NCBI GenBank assembly: GCA_030765065.1
Contig: CM060990.1
Location: 213,133,290-213,197,289, forward strand
Direction of reading: 5' to 3'
DNA: 64,000 bases
From: Deroplatys truncata
Taxonomy: Eukaryota; Arthropoda; Insecta; Mantodea; Mantidae
Positions within the stretch are counted from its first letter, which is position 1. The number at the start of each line of letters is the position of its first letter. Shown here in pieces: positions 45,300 to 56,469 of this stretch. A program made the position numbers and the translations under genes. The notes under the pieces were generated by a model. That model made no database searches, was not told where the DNA came from, and was given only the letters and a program-made list of their open reading frames with translations.

Positions 45300-45669
45300 A
45301 ACAGGGTGGGCCATTTTAGTTGAGACTGAACAATATCTCCAAAACTAACCATTGTAAAAAGAAGTGTCACAAATAGAATTTACTTGTTATTATGGAGGAA
45401 AGTAAATGCTATTAGTCATGTTTGGAGGACCTTGTGATGGTCATTTTAGGGTCAATTTACTTTGACCCTAATTGTAGGCTCCCATTTTAAAAAATTTAGT
45501 TGACACTAAAATGACTATCATAATGTCCTCCAAAATAAACACAACTAATCACATTTACTTTCCCCCATAATATGAAGCAACTTTTATTAAAGACATTTTT
45601 TTTACAATGCTTAGTTTTAGAGATATTGTACAGAAGGCCCCAAATGTTTTCCGGTGGACCAGAGGGTGT
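45300..45669. mobile_element. Foldback-like MITE with about 130-bp inverted arms
   Basis: The left arm (about 45310-45450) and right arm (about 45495-45665) are inverted copies: CAATATCTCCAAAACTAACC vs GCTTAGTTTTAGAGATATTG; GGAGGAAAGTAAATGCTATT vs AATCACATTTACTTTCCCCC; GTTTGGAGGACCTTGTGATG vs ATAATGTCCTCCAAAATAAA. The centre has its own AGGGTCAA...TTTGACCCT stem. TA-like flanks at both ends suggest a Tc1/mariner-mobilised MITE. A matching solitary end lies at 52222-52256. Confidence 0.82.
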
Positions 45670-46017
45670 AGAGGAAGAAGGGGAAGGAATGTCTTCTCGA
45701 CTAGTCATGCCTGGCTATAGCCGACAGTAAGTGCCGGTATCGTCTCAAAGGTCACATTTACTTTTGTGTATGCTTGTATAATTCAGCGACCTGACTAAGA
45801 GGACAGAAAATGAAATTAACACTTTTCTCTTTACTAGATCCATCCAAACTACTAAATAAATTAAAATGTTCTTTACATACTACATTGTTTAAAAAGCAAA
45901 TATTGCACTGTTTATACAGGTGCTACAGTAGATGCATTATTCAGTAATTTTCTTGAGAAACAAGGTATGTTTACCATTATACAAGGTAATGTATATCTTG
46001 ATTTTAACGTTTGTTGC

Positions 46018-46094
<77 letters not shown>

Positions 46095-46860
46095 GTTTCA
46101 TAATTACCATGCAATACACTGCTCTATGTGAACTTTGACAGGAGAGGGTATTTATTATCTTGAATATAAGTTTGTTTTGCTCTTTAATTTTAACAGAGAT
46201 TAATCACATGGTTTATCGTTAAGCATGTAGTTCCATACAGTTGGCACATTCAATTCTGATAATATTCAAGTAAAGTTTTAAAGATATGGAAGGAAAAGTA
46301 ATATTAATACCAAACTGTTGAAGCAGTTTGAACACAATTAAGTGCAACATTCAATTTTCTTCAAAATGAGATATATTTTGCATTTGTTACCGAAAAATAA
46401 ATATAGATTGTTTTATTTGAAACATAATTCCCCCTTACACATACTCACAAGACAAAGGGAGAAAAACCATGTCAACAGTATAGTGGATGTAAAGTAAAAA
46501 CAAGACACTGTATCTAACAGGAGAAAATGTTAATATATATACGAGGAAACAACGTTTGCGCAAAATATGCAGTTTCTATATTGCTGTTTTATTCGGTTTA
46601 GATAACATATAAGTTAAATTTTCAAAATAGTGACATGAAAGTGTTAATGCAAAACAGTTGATGTGCTTTTGTTGCAATTATTCCTCATTTGAAAGCACTA
46701 TATTCTGAAAACTCAATTGCTTTCAAAAGTAAACTTGCTTTCAAATGAAAAATCTGAAGAAAGAAAGGGGGGGGGAAGAAGCTTCGAAAATAACATGTGT
46801 GTTAGACTTAAGATACTTTGTATTATGATTCACATTCTGAATTCTTAAAATGCTTCTCTT
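45670..46860. other. No gene recognised; contains microsatellite
   Basis: A+T-rich. The (AAT)n run at 46018-46094 creates poly-Asn and poly-Leu frames. Nothing else supported. Confidence 0.5.
46018..46094. repeat. (AAT)n microsatellite
   Basis: About 25 AAT units, the longest simple repeat in the window. Confidence 0.98.
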
Positions 46861-46864
46861 CCCT

Positions 46865-47470
46865 GGTCTAGAATGGAACGGAATGCATAATGGAGGGGAC
46901 TCGTCACAGATCCAGTGAATGAGGATATTGTGCATGCCCCCCTTGAGAGGGCACCCCAGGAGGGAGGAAGAGATGAGGTGAGAGACACCGGGCGGCTAAA
47001 CATGGGGTGATGGCACAGCAATGACAGGGTCCCTAGAGTTTCCAGATTGAGAAGCCCAACAGTCGGGCAGGCAAACCGGGACCCCGCCCCACACAGAGGT
47101 CCAACGCCCCCAAAGGTCGGACCGTATATCCCGGCAATCAGCCGAACACCGAGAGATGGATAAGGCTCCACAGAGAGCATCCTTTTTCCCTGCCACACCG
47201 GAACACCATCGTTGACACTTCCAACCCTGAAACAGACCTAACAGGGTTAAGGACGAATGAAATGAGGAATGGAACGATATGAAGGGACAGGAAACCCGGG
47301 GGGCTGAGAGAAAGCACTCCAGTATTCATCTGATAAATCGGCAAAATTCCCGAAAAAGCCCATGGGTTGGAGTGGCAGTCACGGGGAAGCGAACCAGGGA
47401 CCTCCCGAATGCGAGTGGCACTTGTTACCGTGGCGCCACCTGGACGGAATGTGGAAGATCCGTAGCTCAA
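46865..47470 (-). repeat. Long tRNA-headed SINE, family C, copy 1
   Basis: G+C-rich block matching 48860-49390 in the same orientation over most of its length, e.g. ACAGGGTCCCTAGAGTTTCC vs GCAGGGTCCCTAAGTTTCC, GGTCCAACGCCC, and CCCTGCCACA. On the minus strand the head lies at the right: CTGGTTCGCTTCCCCGTG fits a B box (about 47390). Minus and plus ORFs here (46845-47198, 46996-47196, 47138-47470, 47362-47676) are not genes. Confidence 0.78.
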
Positions 47471-47811
47471 ATGCCGGCCATGGCATTGAATTTTTCAGTC
47501 TGATTCTACGTTTCCAGCCTTGTTCCATACACGACTTGTGTGAAAGAACAATTCGTTACTTCTTGTTGAGACACTCTTACAAACTTCGTTGCAGGTATAA
47601 GAAGGATACAGCAGCTAAACCGATAGTCAACATTTTATGTAGTGCCTTTGAAACTCCAAGCTCTGCATTACCATGAGAAAAATTTAATGTGTTGCATTCA
47701 TGTAACTTTCTCTTCTCACCATTCTACAAATTATTTTTACTGAATCTTATTTTTCTATCTAATTCTTGATAATCCAAATAAATTTTCAATTCACATTTAA
47801 GCCATCTCTAT

Positions 47812-48035
47812 GGTTTGGGGGTCTGCCTCATATTCAAGAGGTCCTGAGTTCGAATCTCGGTTAGAGCGAGTTACCTGGATAAAGTTTTTTTCTGGGGTTT
47901 TCCCTTATCCTGAGATGAATGTTACGTAACTCTAAGCTCTAGGGACCTCAGGCGCATTTGAGCATTATTTTAGCCATTTCATTCCTTCACCGTCCGTAAT
48001 GACCTACCCGGTTAAAGGACGTTAATTAAATAAAT
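47812..48035 (+). repeat. tRNA-derived SINE, family D
   Basis: The head contains GGTTTGGGGGTCTGCCTC and B box GAGTTCGAATCTCGG (47848-47862). The body has GGGGTTTTCCCTTATCC and ACCCGGTTAAAGGACGTTAA, and the tail TTAAATAAATACC. Confidence 0.78.
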
Positions 48036-48235
48036 ACCAAAAGGAAAAGTTCATATTTACACATTTCGTTTTAGGGTACATAGATAAAGCGATAGTCACA
48101 TTTTCAAAAAGCATGTCACAACGTGAAGCTTTGAAATGCCATGCTGTTTGTGTGACCGCGACAAAAACAAAACAAATAGCGACTTCCCAGTTGCAAAAGG
48201 TATTCAAATCAATAGCAAAAAATATCTGAGAAAAA

Positions 48236-48645
48236 CAAAAAATATCTGAAAAATAGTTAATTTCATAAAATATATGTATGACAAACTGTGTGCTTTAACG
48301 GGGTCTGTATTTCTTATGTAGTAAAACTTTGTCCATCTTTTACAGTTTACTAATTATACAAAAGTCATTCAAAATGAAGATTTGTGAGGCACTTCTCAGA
48401 AAATTCAAAACATATATTTCGCTTGTCATGAAAATATCTTAGAGAGTATTTTAATCAAAATCGTTAGAGCCATTTTTGAGAAAATAACAAATTTCGAAAA
48501 TTTTTCCATGTAAAGAGTTGTTCGGAGTGGGGGAGATTTTCTTGAAAATCATTGTGTCACATCTTTGAAAGATGCTGAACTTAAACATCAAGTTTGGTAT
48601 TTGACCGACTTTTCGTTTTGGAGTTATGTTGTTCACTGACACGTG
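48236..48645 (+). repeat. Module Y, copy 1 of a 2.6-kb-spaced direct repeat
   Basis: Matches 50824-51178 with the order ACAGTTTACTAATTATACAA, AAAGTCATTCA, TTAATCAAAATCGTTAGAGC, GAGTGGGGGAGATTTTCTTG, TGCTGAACTTAAAC and TTTGACCGACTTTTCGTTTT. Non-coding. Confidence 0.85.
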
Positions 48646-48859
48646 AGCATGCAGAGCTTTTTCTATAAAATGTGTTGCATTCACATGACTTTCTCTACTC
48701 ATTCTTCTACAAACTATTCTTATAAAGCTTATTCTTGCATCTATGTCATGTTAATACAGATACACCTTCATTAATTAGTTACACATTTCGTTGTAGGTCT
48801 AAGTAGAACATATTAAGCTAAAGCGATAACCAAGCCCCTCAAAGCTGATTGCTATGTGA

Positions 48860-49390
48860 TAGCTTTGGATTGGATTGGCTATGGAGGGGACTTGGCACTG
48901 ATCTACATAGGCGATATTGTGCCTATGCCCCACGAAAAGGCATCCCCAGGAGGAAGGATGAGGCAAGAGGAGACACCGAGCGGCCGGAACCAGGAGTGAT
49001 TGGTACAGGAATTGCAGGGTCCCTAAGTTTCCAGATAGAGGCTCCCTGTCAGATGGACAGGCAGACTGGAGACCCCACCCCGCACAGAGGGGGTCCAACG
49101 CCCCTCAAGGGGGTTCAGATACCCCCGGCAGCCAGCCGAAAGCCGAGGGACGGGGAGAGGCACAAAGAGTATCCTTTTCCCCTGCCACATTGCACCTAAA
49201 CACCATCCCCGACACTTCCAACCTATAAAGAGACCAAGGGATGAAAGATAATGGAGGGACAGGAAATTCGGGATGTGAGAATCCTTCCCAGCATTCGCCT
49301 GGCGACCCGGGAAAAACCGCCGAAAAAATCCATTGGTCAGGAAGGTCGGTCACGGGAATTGAACCCACGACCTCCTGAATGCGGGCCATA
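48860..49390 (-). repeat. Long tRNA-headed SINE, family C, copy 2
   Basis: On the minus strand: B box GTGGGTTCAATTCCCGTG (about 49350-49370), then GGTTTTTCCCGGGTCGCCAG and GCGAATGCTGGGAAGGATTC, the block shared with the SINE at 22698-23270, then a G+C-rich body unlike that one. ORFs 48799-49098 and 49105-49572 (minus) and 48849-49199 (plus) are shadows of this repeat. Confidence 0.82.
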
Positions 49391-49429
49391 GACATGATAA
49401 GATTTGAAATTCTGTTCTCTTTGTATGAA

Positions 49430-49500
49430 CACGAAAAAGAAAGAGAAAGAAAGAAAGAGAGAAAGAGAGACAGAGAGAGAGAGATAAAGAAAGAAAGAAA
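49430..49500. repeat. GA-rich simple sequence
   Basis: Purine-only tract of GAAA/GAGA units, about 70 bp, at the 5' (right) flank of the preceding SINE. Confidence 0.9.
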
Positions 49501-49558
49501 AACAAAAACGATTTGCAGTTGAGAGAAGTATAGGTAAAGTATTTGAAATTTAAAACTA

Positions 49559-50816
49559 CACAGTCCAGTCATAAGTTCTGTCCTCTATGTTTGTAGCTCT
49601 ACAACTTAAAAATAAGTGATTTAATGGTATTGTTACAAGTTACCATAGTAGCAGAGTTATTATTCTAAACACATTTGTTTTGTGTAGTTTCCTACATCAA
49701 CCAATAAATATAGAATGGGGTGTAAATGAAAACAGAATTGCTGATTGCTCTTTATAAGTGTGGTAAGAAACCTACTGAAATTTTCAAGTTGTTAAAACTG
49801 TCAAGAGATTTGTTGAATCTTCCTCTATTGAAGACTTACCAAGATCTGGCAGGTCACGTACCATAAGGACTTCAGAAGTGGTCAAAGCAGTAAGAGAACA
49901 CATACGTCTAAACCCACTCCGGAAGCAAAATTAATGGCCTGAGAGTAAAATGTATTCACCATATCCATATCTCGAATTATCAGAGAAGACCTTCATATGA
50001 GAGCTTATTGACAGTCAGTGGGACATTTGTTAACCTCAAACCTAAAGAAGATCAGGTACGAAGGATCAAAGAGGCTCTTACAGTGGCATGCTCAGAATAA
50101 TCATGAAAATATCTTCACAGATGAGAAAATTTTCACTGTGGAGAAGTAGTACAATAAGCAAAATGATAAAATATATGCACAGAGCTCAGAGGAAGCTAAA
50201 ATATCAGTCCCCCTTGTCCAGAGCGCACCACCTAGCATTAGTGATGGTTTGGTGGGGCGTGCCACATCAGGGAGTAACATCTCTCTATTTCTGCAAACAA
50301 GGAGTAAAAACAGGAGCCAGACGGTACCAAGAGAACAACCTAGAAAGAGTTGTGAGACCCTTGAATACCACACTCTTCAATGGAAGCCATTGGTTCTTTC
50401 GACAAGGCTCAGCCCCAGCTCACAAGGCTAGAACAGCTCAGCCATGGCTCAGGGACAGTGTTCCAGAATTCATTGCAGCAGGAGACTGGCCCTCTGGCGG
50501 CCCAGCCCAGACTTGAGCCCGCTGGATATCTTGCAGAGTAAGGCCTGTGCTAAGCCTAACTCCAGTTTGGAATCTCTAAAGCGAGATCTCGTAAAGGCAA
50601 TGCAGGAAATTCCTCTAGATGTTATCCCTGCTGCAGTAGCAGACTGGCCTAACAGATTAAGGTCCTGTGTAAAGGCCAGAGGTGATCATTTTGATGACAT
50701 AGTGTATGAAATGCTCTTTAATCACTGAATTAAAACATATATTACATCCTTTTGTGTCTTTTATTTTAAGACATATCGCCTCTTAATCATAGGACAGAAC
50801 TTATGGCTGGACTGTG
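49559..50816 (+). mobile_element. Tc1-type transposon with 27-bp inverted repeats
   Basis: 1258 bp flanked by TA (49557-49558, 50817-50818). CACAGTCCAGTCATAAGTTC at the left and its inverse at the right (GAACTTATGGCTGGACTGTG), one mismatch over 25 bp or more. The ends are much better kept than the transposase, and the TIRs are short, unlike the long-TIR elements elsewhere in the window. Confidence 0.95.
49726..50728 (+). pseudogene. Tc1-type DDE transposase remnant
   Basis: Opens MKTELLIALYKCGKKPTEIF with RFVESSSIEDLPRSGRSRTI, the helix-turn-helix half, then SEVVKAVREHIRLNPLRKQN. In other frames SISRIIREDLHMRAY and ENIFTDEKIFTVEK (first catalytic Asp, about 50115). Frame 50088-50516 gives VMVWWGVPHQGVTSLYFCKQ, NLERVVRPLNTTLFNGSHW and FFRQGSAPAHKARTAQPWL; the second catalytic Asp (normally QQDSAPAH) is Gly. 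The third block DLSPLDILQSKACAKP (about 50510) is in frame 50444-50728, which runs to the natural stop after CVKARGDHFDDIVYEMLFNH. Stops, shifts and the Asp loss make it inactive. Confidence 0.9.
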
Positions 50817-50823
50817 TAATAAC

Positions 50824-51178
50824 AAAGAATATTTCAGAATAGGTTAATACCATAAAAATGTCATTTGACATAAAGTTCATGATTTAACAAGATCTACATT
50901 TGTTGTGCAGTAAGATTTTTTCTCTCTCTTACGGTTTACTAACTATCAAAAGTCATTCACAATAAAGACGAATTTACAGACCATTCATAGAAAATTTTAA
51001 TCAAAATCATTAGAGCCATTTTTGAAAAAAATAAAAGGTTTCGAAAAATGTCCAATGTGAAGGCTAGTTTGGAGTGGGGGATTTTCTTCAAAATCTTCCT
51101 GTCGCATCCTTGGACGATGTTGAACTTAAACGCTAAGTTTGGTTTTTAACCGACTCTGTTTTTTCAGTTATGCTGTTC
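50824..51178 (+). repeat. Module Y, copy 2
   Basis: Starts immediately after the TA flank of the Tc1-type element and ends before a CT/CA simple-sequence patch (51179-51203). Partner of 48236-48645, about 80% similar by eye with indels. Confidence 0.83.
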
Positions 51179-51235
51179 TCTCTCTCACACACACACATAC
51201 ACAATCTGTCTCTCTTGGACCTTTGTATAAAAATA

Positions 51236-51710
51236 CATTCTTTGGATTCAGGGAGTCTCAAACCTAATTTCTTGTGAAATTACATTGAATTTTTGGGTGG
51301 AATACAATACTTCATCTACTTTAAGTGCATAGTAGCGAAAGTAAAAATGCTTTCTTTGTATTCAGGGGTCTCAAAACGTGTATTTCCGGTGAATCTCATT
51401 ATTGAATTTTTAGATGTAATACAACAGTTACTCTACTTACTATAACTGCATAGTAGAGAAAGTAAAAATGCTTTCTTTGGATTCAGGGGTTCTCAAAACG
51501 TGTATTTCTGGTGAATCTCATTATTGATTTTTGGGTGGATTACAATACTTCCTCTACTTACTGTAAGTGCACAGTAAGGAAAGTAAAAATGCTTTCTTTG
51601 GATTCAGGGGGTCTCAAAACATGTATTTCATGTGAATCTCGTTATTAAATTTTTGAGTGGAATACAATACTTTCCTTCCTTATTACAGGTAAGTAGTAGA
51701 GACAGTAAAA
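51236..51710 (+). repeat. Tandem array, 4 copies of about 120 bp
   Basis: Units start near 51236, 51350, 51470 and 51591. Each begins with a word like ATGCTTTCTTTGGATTCAGG, continues GTCTCAAAACGTGTATTTC, GGTGAATCTCATTATTGA, TGGAATACAATACTTCC and ends TAGAGAAAGTAAAA. The inner copies are closest; the first and last are more diverged, as expected for an array that grows and turns over in the middle. Confidence 0.92.
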
Positions 51711-51714
51711 AGAA

Positions 51715-52640
51715 GAGTTGTGGTATAGATAAGCGGCTGTTTGTCATTACGGCATCTTGCATGCAACCAAATAGGGAAGGGTATAACTTAAACTGTAAGT
51801 TGAAATAATTTCTGGCATAAATTGTTGTCACGATTAAGGAAAAGTGCACAGAAAATCATAGTTTATAAGGATATTATGATAAATAAAGACCATGTTAGTT
51901 GATAATGGGTAGAGAAAATAGTAAATATTGAAAACCAAATCGTTTTAACACTTATTATACAATGATATGATGTCTGTAATTCCAAAAAGTTTGTTTGTAT
52001 ATTATTTATGTCGCTGTGCTGTAATGTTATTGCTGTTTTTTTTTTCACAGTTATTACATTCTTACAGCCCAGTCTAAGGGAAATTTCTTGGAATTATATT
52101 TTTTTTAGCACTATAACATCCTCTACCCTTGTAGAGCAGGTATGAGCTAAGGCACCTGGCATAAAATTTTGATAAGATGCCCCGCGGTTACAAACATGTG
52201 GCATGGAAAACATTTGGAGCAATCTGTACAGTCTCAACTTAAATGGTCCACTTGTATAATGGATAAAGCTATCTATGTGGAGAGGGAGAGAGACTTTTAC
52301 TAACAAAATTAATGAGTAAAAAAGAAACCAGGTAGGAATGAAATAAAAGTTACATCGGTCACTGTATAGTTATTTCCAATGCTATTCAGGGTTATGTTTT
52401 GGGAACATCTTCCCCATCATAGGTTGTGCGGTGTCCCGAAAATAGTCTTAAATAATTGCTGGAGAAAACAGCATTTAAAATAAGTTGTTGACTCATCCCA
52501 ACATTAATTTTGTTATAATTCTTTCATGTTCATTTATATCACTTAAAGAGAAAAAAAAAAAAATAAAGAAATAAAAACACTAAGTTTAAGCTGTTTAAAG
52601 GTTTTATAAGAAAAGGCTGCATCCCAGTTTAAATTCTATT
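51715..52640. other. No gene recognised; contains a solitary MITE end
   Basis: 52222-52256 reads, on the minus strand, AAGTGGACCATTTAAGTTGA then GACTGTACAGATTG, matching the outer end of the MITE at 45300. The remainder is A+T-rich without motifs. Confidence 0.5.
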
Positions 52641-52921
52641 ATGTTTTATAAACTCCAAACAAGCTACATGAATAGTAACCAGGATAAGACAAGACCAGCA
52701 GTAAGCTCCTATTTGGACTGTGTCACTATAAACTAGTTTCAAAGTTAAAAGTTTATCTGTAAGCTGACAAGTGAAGTTAGGATACAGACACACTGTTAAG
52801 GCAAGCTGTAGGTTGCTATAACTTAGACCTACCTAAGGAAGACCTGTTCATTTGCATCTAAACTATGTCTGGCCTGAAAGAGTCACACTTGACCACCAAG
52901 CACTAATGTGCAAACCCACAT

Positions 52922-53482
52922 ATGCACTTTCACAGTCATATTAAATGCTTCTGTACTGGTGATCTTTTATCTGGATCACCTCATTGGGATGAGGATCTCC
53001 AACACATCAATGGGATCAACTCTACTTTAGACTGGGTTTGTAAACAATATGACTGCACTTTTATAGACAGCAATGCATGGTTAGGAGACATGGATTTAGG
53101 TAGGGATGGCCTTAACTTAAATAGAAAAGGCATAGCAAAGTTTGCTAATCTCTTGGATAGAGTAATAACCCACCTTGATCCAATAAAACTAGATAAATGT
53201 GATGATAGGTCGGATAGTGTTCACTCAGTAACCAATGCTACATTATATAAAACAGCAAGTCAAAATCATAAAAAGAATGAACACATTAATGAATTACAGC
53301 AATATAAAGGGGATGATAGCGAAGACAGTAAGCGAATAGGGTACATCCCTTCAAGTAGTGACACCTTTGCTCTTAAATTAGGTAATGATATTATAAACCT
53401 CAGAAAAACCCAAAACTTTCATACTTTGTGCGTTTTTCATCAAACCATTCAATGTATCCAATATAAGATTCTTGAACTTTAA
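52922..53482 (+). pseudogene. LINE ORF1 C-terminus, SGNH/esterase-like
   Basis: 186 codons. CFCTGDLLSGSPHWDEDLQH, INGINSTLDWVCKQYDCTFI, DSNAWLGDMDLGRDGLNLNR and GIAKFANLLDRVITHL match the C-terminal half of the SGNH hydrolase domain in CR1-group ORF1 proteins, where the signature DGxHLN..G holds the catalytic Asp/His. Here it reads DGLNLNRKG, so the His is Asn. The N-terminal half with the catalytic Ser is not recognisable upstream. The downstream part (about residues 100-186) is a linker without motif. The final residues run directly towards the ORF2 endonuclease. Confidence 0.65.
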
Positions 53483-53484
53483 GT

Positions 53485-56053
53485 GCTAACAGAAGGGGAG
53501 CTAAAGTACACAGACATAATGTGCATAACTGAGCACTAGCTAACCCCATATGAATTAACTGAACTGAGAATCCCAGGCTTTAAATTAATACAGGGTTACA
53601 GTACATGAAACAAAAGAAATGGTGGGTCACTAATCTTAATAAAAACCTATTTAAACGCTAAACCAATAACAATGCTTCAGGCATTAAACATAGAAGAACA
53701 TTTTGAAGTTACAAATAAGCTGATGAAAGATCCAAGTTCCTTACTCTACTAAATATCTATGGCTTTTAAGCAAAAATAAGTGTGCCAACATGGGTCACTG
53801 ATATGTCTAAAACAACAAAAAATCAGATAGCTGTAAGTAAAGATTTAACCAGTTGAGTTACAAACGTGAAGTTTTTTATACATGTCTATCAGATCATTTC
53901 ACTCAACCTATACTTATAAACTGGCATAACAGCAAGAAACCGGGGGAACCTAGCACATTGTATAAAAAGGTTAGACTACTGAGGCTGAAAATATTGATTA
54001 CTTTAATTACTTGCTAGAACAGGAAAATTGGGAAGACGTTTATGAGGAAAACTCAGTATATATTACTTACTCTAGGTTCCTAAACACCTTCAAAAACCAC
54101 TACATGACAGCCTTCTCTCTGATTAATCCAAAAATAAAACAACAGCATTCTATATGGGTAACCAAAGGGATAACTTCTGGAAAAAAAACTAAAATTCTTC
54201 AATACTGTAATCAAAAATGGAAATGCCTCTGAGGAGCTAAAAATTACTACAAGAAATATAAAATTATCTACAAAAGAGTAATTCCAGCTGCTAAAATATT
54301 AGAGAATACTAGAAAGATAAGCAAATCAGAAAACGGACAAAAATCTATGTGGGACATTATAAAAAAAAAGGACACTAACTCAAATACTATAATGGAAGTA
54401 AACATCAAACTAAAATATAAAGACAATATTGTAACAAACCCCAAAACAATAGCAAATATATTTAATAAATTCTTCATTGCAATCTCAAATAATTTACAAA
54501 GTAAAAGCTGTCCTAAAGGTATTGATAACACAATCCCCAGCTTTTCCAATGACAAATCATTATTCCTACTCCTGTATGTGAAAACGAAGTGTTTGACATA
54601 ATAAGAAAGCTAAAAAATAAGAAATCTGAAGCTACTGATGGAAGTTTGAACTATCTAACCAAAAAATGTAGTATACACATTTTAAATCAATCACTTCAAA
54701 GTGGCACTTTCCCACTTGAACTAAAGACAGCTAAAATAAAACCAATATTCCAGAAAGGCAAAGCCCAAGACCCCAACAACTATAGGCCAACAGCGTTACT
54801 TTCAGCCTTTTCAAAACATATTTGAAAAAATTATGTAAATGAGATTAATGACATTCCTTACAAATCACAATATAATTAACAGCTCTCAATATGGATTCCA
54901 AAGCAACAAATCAACTAGCTTGGCTGTAATAAACTTTGTTGATAATATTTACGACATTCTGGACAGAATTGAATTTGGGATAGGATTAGTTTTAGATTTA
55001 TTTAAGGCCTTTGAAATGATACACCACTCAATTTTGTTAAACAAGTTGTTTAAACATGGTGTAAGGGGAGTGGCCTTCAATTGGTTTAAATCTTACTTAG
55101 AAATGAGAAACAAATAGTTGAAATTAATTTCATAGAAACAAGATGTAATGAAATTAGGAAGGAAAGTTCTGAAAAAAAGAACTGTAGCATCAGGGGTACC
55201 TCAAGGTTCTATTCTAGGCCCTTTGCTGTTTTTATTGTGCATTAATGACTTGTCACTATGTCTTGAAAATACAACTCAAGCCAAAATTTTGCTATTTGCT
55301 AATGATACAAGCATGTTCATTACAAGAAAGGATAATAGTAGCCTTCAACAAAGCATAACAATGGTTGTAAACAAAGTAATTAATTGGTTTGAAGCCAATA
55401 AACTGCATGTAAATGAAGAGAAAACTATATCCCTAAATTTTCAGCATAAAGCTTGTAGATAATCAGAGAATCCGAGCATCAAAATTGGTCCCAAATTGGT
55501 CAGTTTTGAGTGTGAAACAAAATTCTTGGGTTTATGGGTTGATAAAAACTTAAGTTGGGACATTCACATTGAAAAGCTATCAGGGAAGGTGAGTAGAGCT
55601 TGTTTTGTTCTTTATCAGTTAAAGTCTTGTGTATCGGCTAAAGTCCTTATAAATTGTTATTTTGAGTACTTTCACTCATTAGAGCTGTATGGACTACCCT
55701 TACGGGAAAATGCTGTAAACAGTATCAAAGTATTTAAACTTCAAAAAAAGAGCTTTAAGAATTCTAGTTGGTATGCCGAAAATGGAAAGCTGCAGAGAAC
55801 ATTTCCACACTTTGAACATTTGATCTTGTCATGTTTGTATATGAAAGAATTGCTACTTTATACTAGGGCGAATGTCTCAAATTATGTCACTAATGATAAA
55901 ATATACTCACATAATACACGGAATAAGGATAAATTACACTCAATCTCTCACAAAACTAAACTATTTGAAACATCCTTCAAGTATAATGGCTTAAAGCTAT
56001 ATAACTATTTACCAGGGTACTTGAAAAACATAACTTCTGTAAAAAAATATTAG
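53485..56053 (+). pseudogene. LINE ORF2: decayed endonuclease plus reverse transcriptase
   Basis: Endonuclease traces only (MCITEH then a stop near 53520, NGGSLILIKTYLNAK near 53617). Then WEDVYEENSVYITYSRFLNT, NPKTIANIFNKFFIAISNNL and VFDIIRKLKNKKSEATDG, a linker typical of CR1/Jockey types. RT: DPNNYRPTALLSAFSKH, SSQYGFQSNKSTSLAVINFV, LVLDLFKAFEMIHHSIL (FD is FE at the catalytic Asp), VASGVPQGSILGPLLFLLCI, and LLFANDTSMFIT where YADD has become FAND, so the enzyme is dead. Frame 55496-56053 carries FLGLWVDKNLSWDIHIEKLS and the C-terminal HNTRNKDKLHSISHKTKLFE with LKLYNYLPGYLKNI, ending at 56053. Confidence 0.9.
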
Positions 56054-56469
56054 GTAGAAATACATATGTTCTTTGTAAAAAGTCAGTTTTACTCCTTAGA
56101 TGAATATATGGAATATTGTACAGGGAAAATTTAAACGTGGAAGACACTTCGGCTCAAGAGATTGCCTGAAGACTGCCTTCAAGACAGTCATTGTGTTTAC
56201 TATTCTGATCAAATTTATCATAAAATGTTAATGTACATTGAATTGATAAGAACTTGTTTTAACTATGTACTATTCTTGAGCCATTGTCTCCTTGTCAGTC
56301 ACCTGGGCAAATGCTGGGTATGTTGCCATTTACCTTGATGTTTTCATTGTATTCTTTGTATCATTCAGTAAGCTTATGCTATTGTACATATGTAGTATGG
56401 TTTTTCTTGTTTTGATGAAACCAGCAAGTCTGTACAATTTCTTAGTGAAGGATAAAGTCTATAAAAGCA

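Larger units (their letters stand above)
52640..56466 (+). mobile_element. LINE (CR1/Daphne-like) with esterase-like ORF1 end and ORF2
   Basis: About 3.8 kb with the end of an ORF1, endonuclease remnants, reverse transcriptase and a C-terminal domain, then a 3'-UTR to about 56466. Upstream limit uncertain. The next LINE begins within a few bases of its end. Confidence 0.75.

Noticed and set aside
45932-46138. Poly-Asn and poly-Leu ORFs
   Set aside because: Translated (AAT)n repeat on both strands.
46845-49572. Several 100-155 codon ORFs on both strands
   Set aside because: They fall in two copies of the same G+C-rich SINE-like repeat and in GA-rich simple sequence, which keep frames open by composition.
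51236-51710. CRISPR-like array
   Set aside because: Units are about 120 bp, contiguous and without unique spacers, in clearly eukaryotic DNA; it is a tandem satellite-like array.
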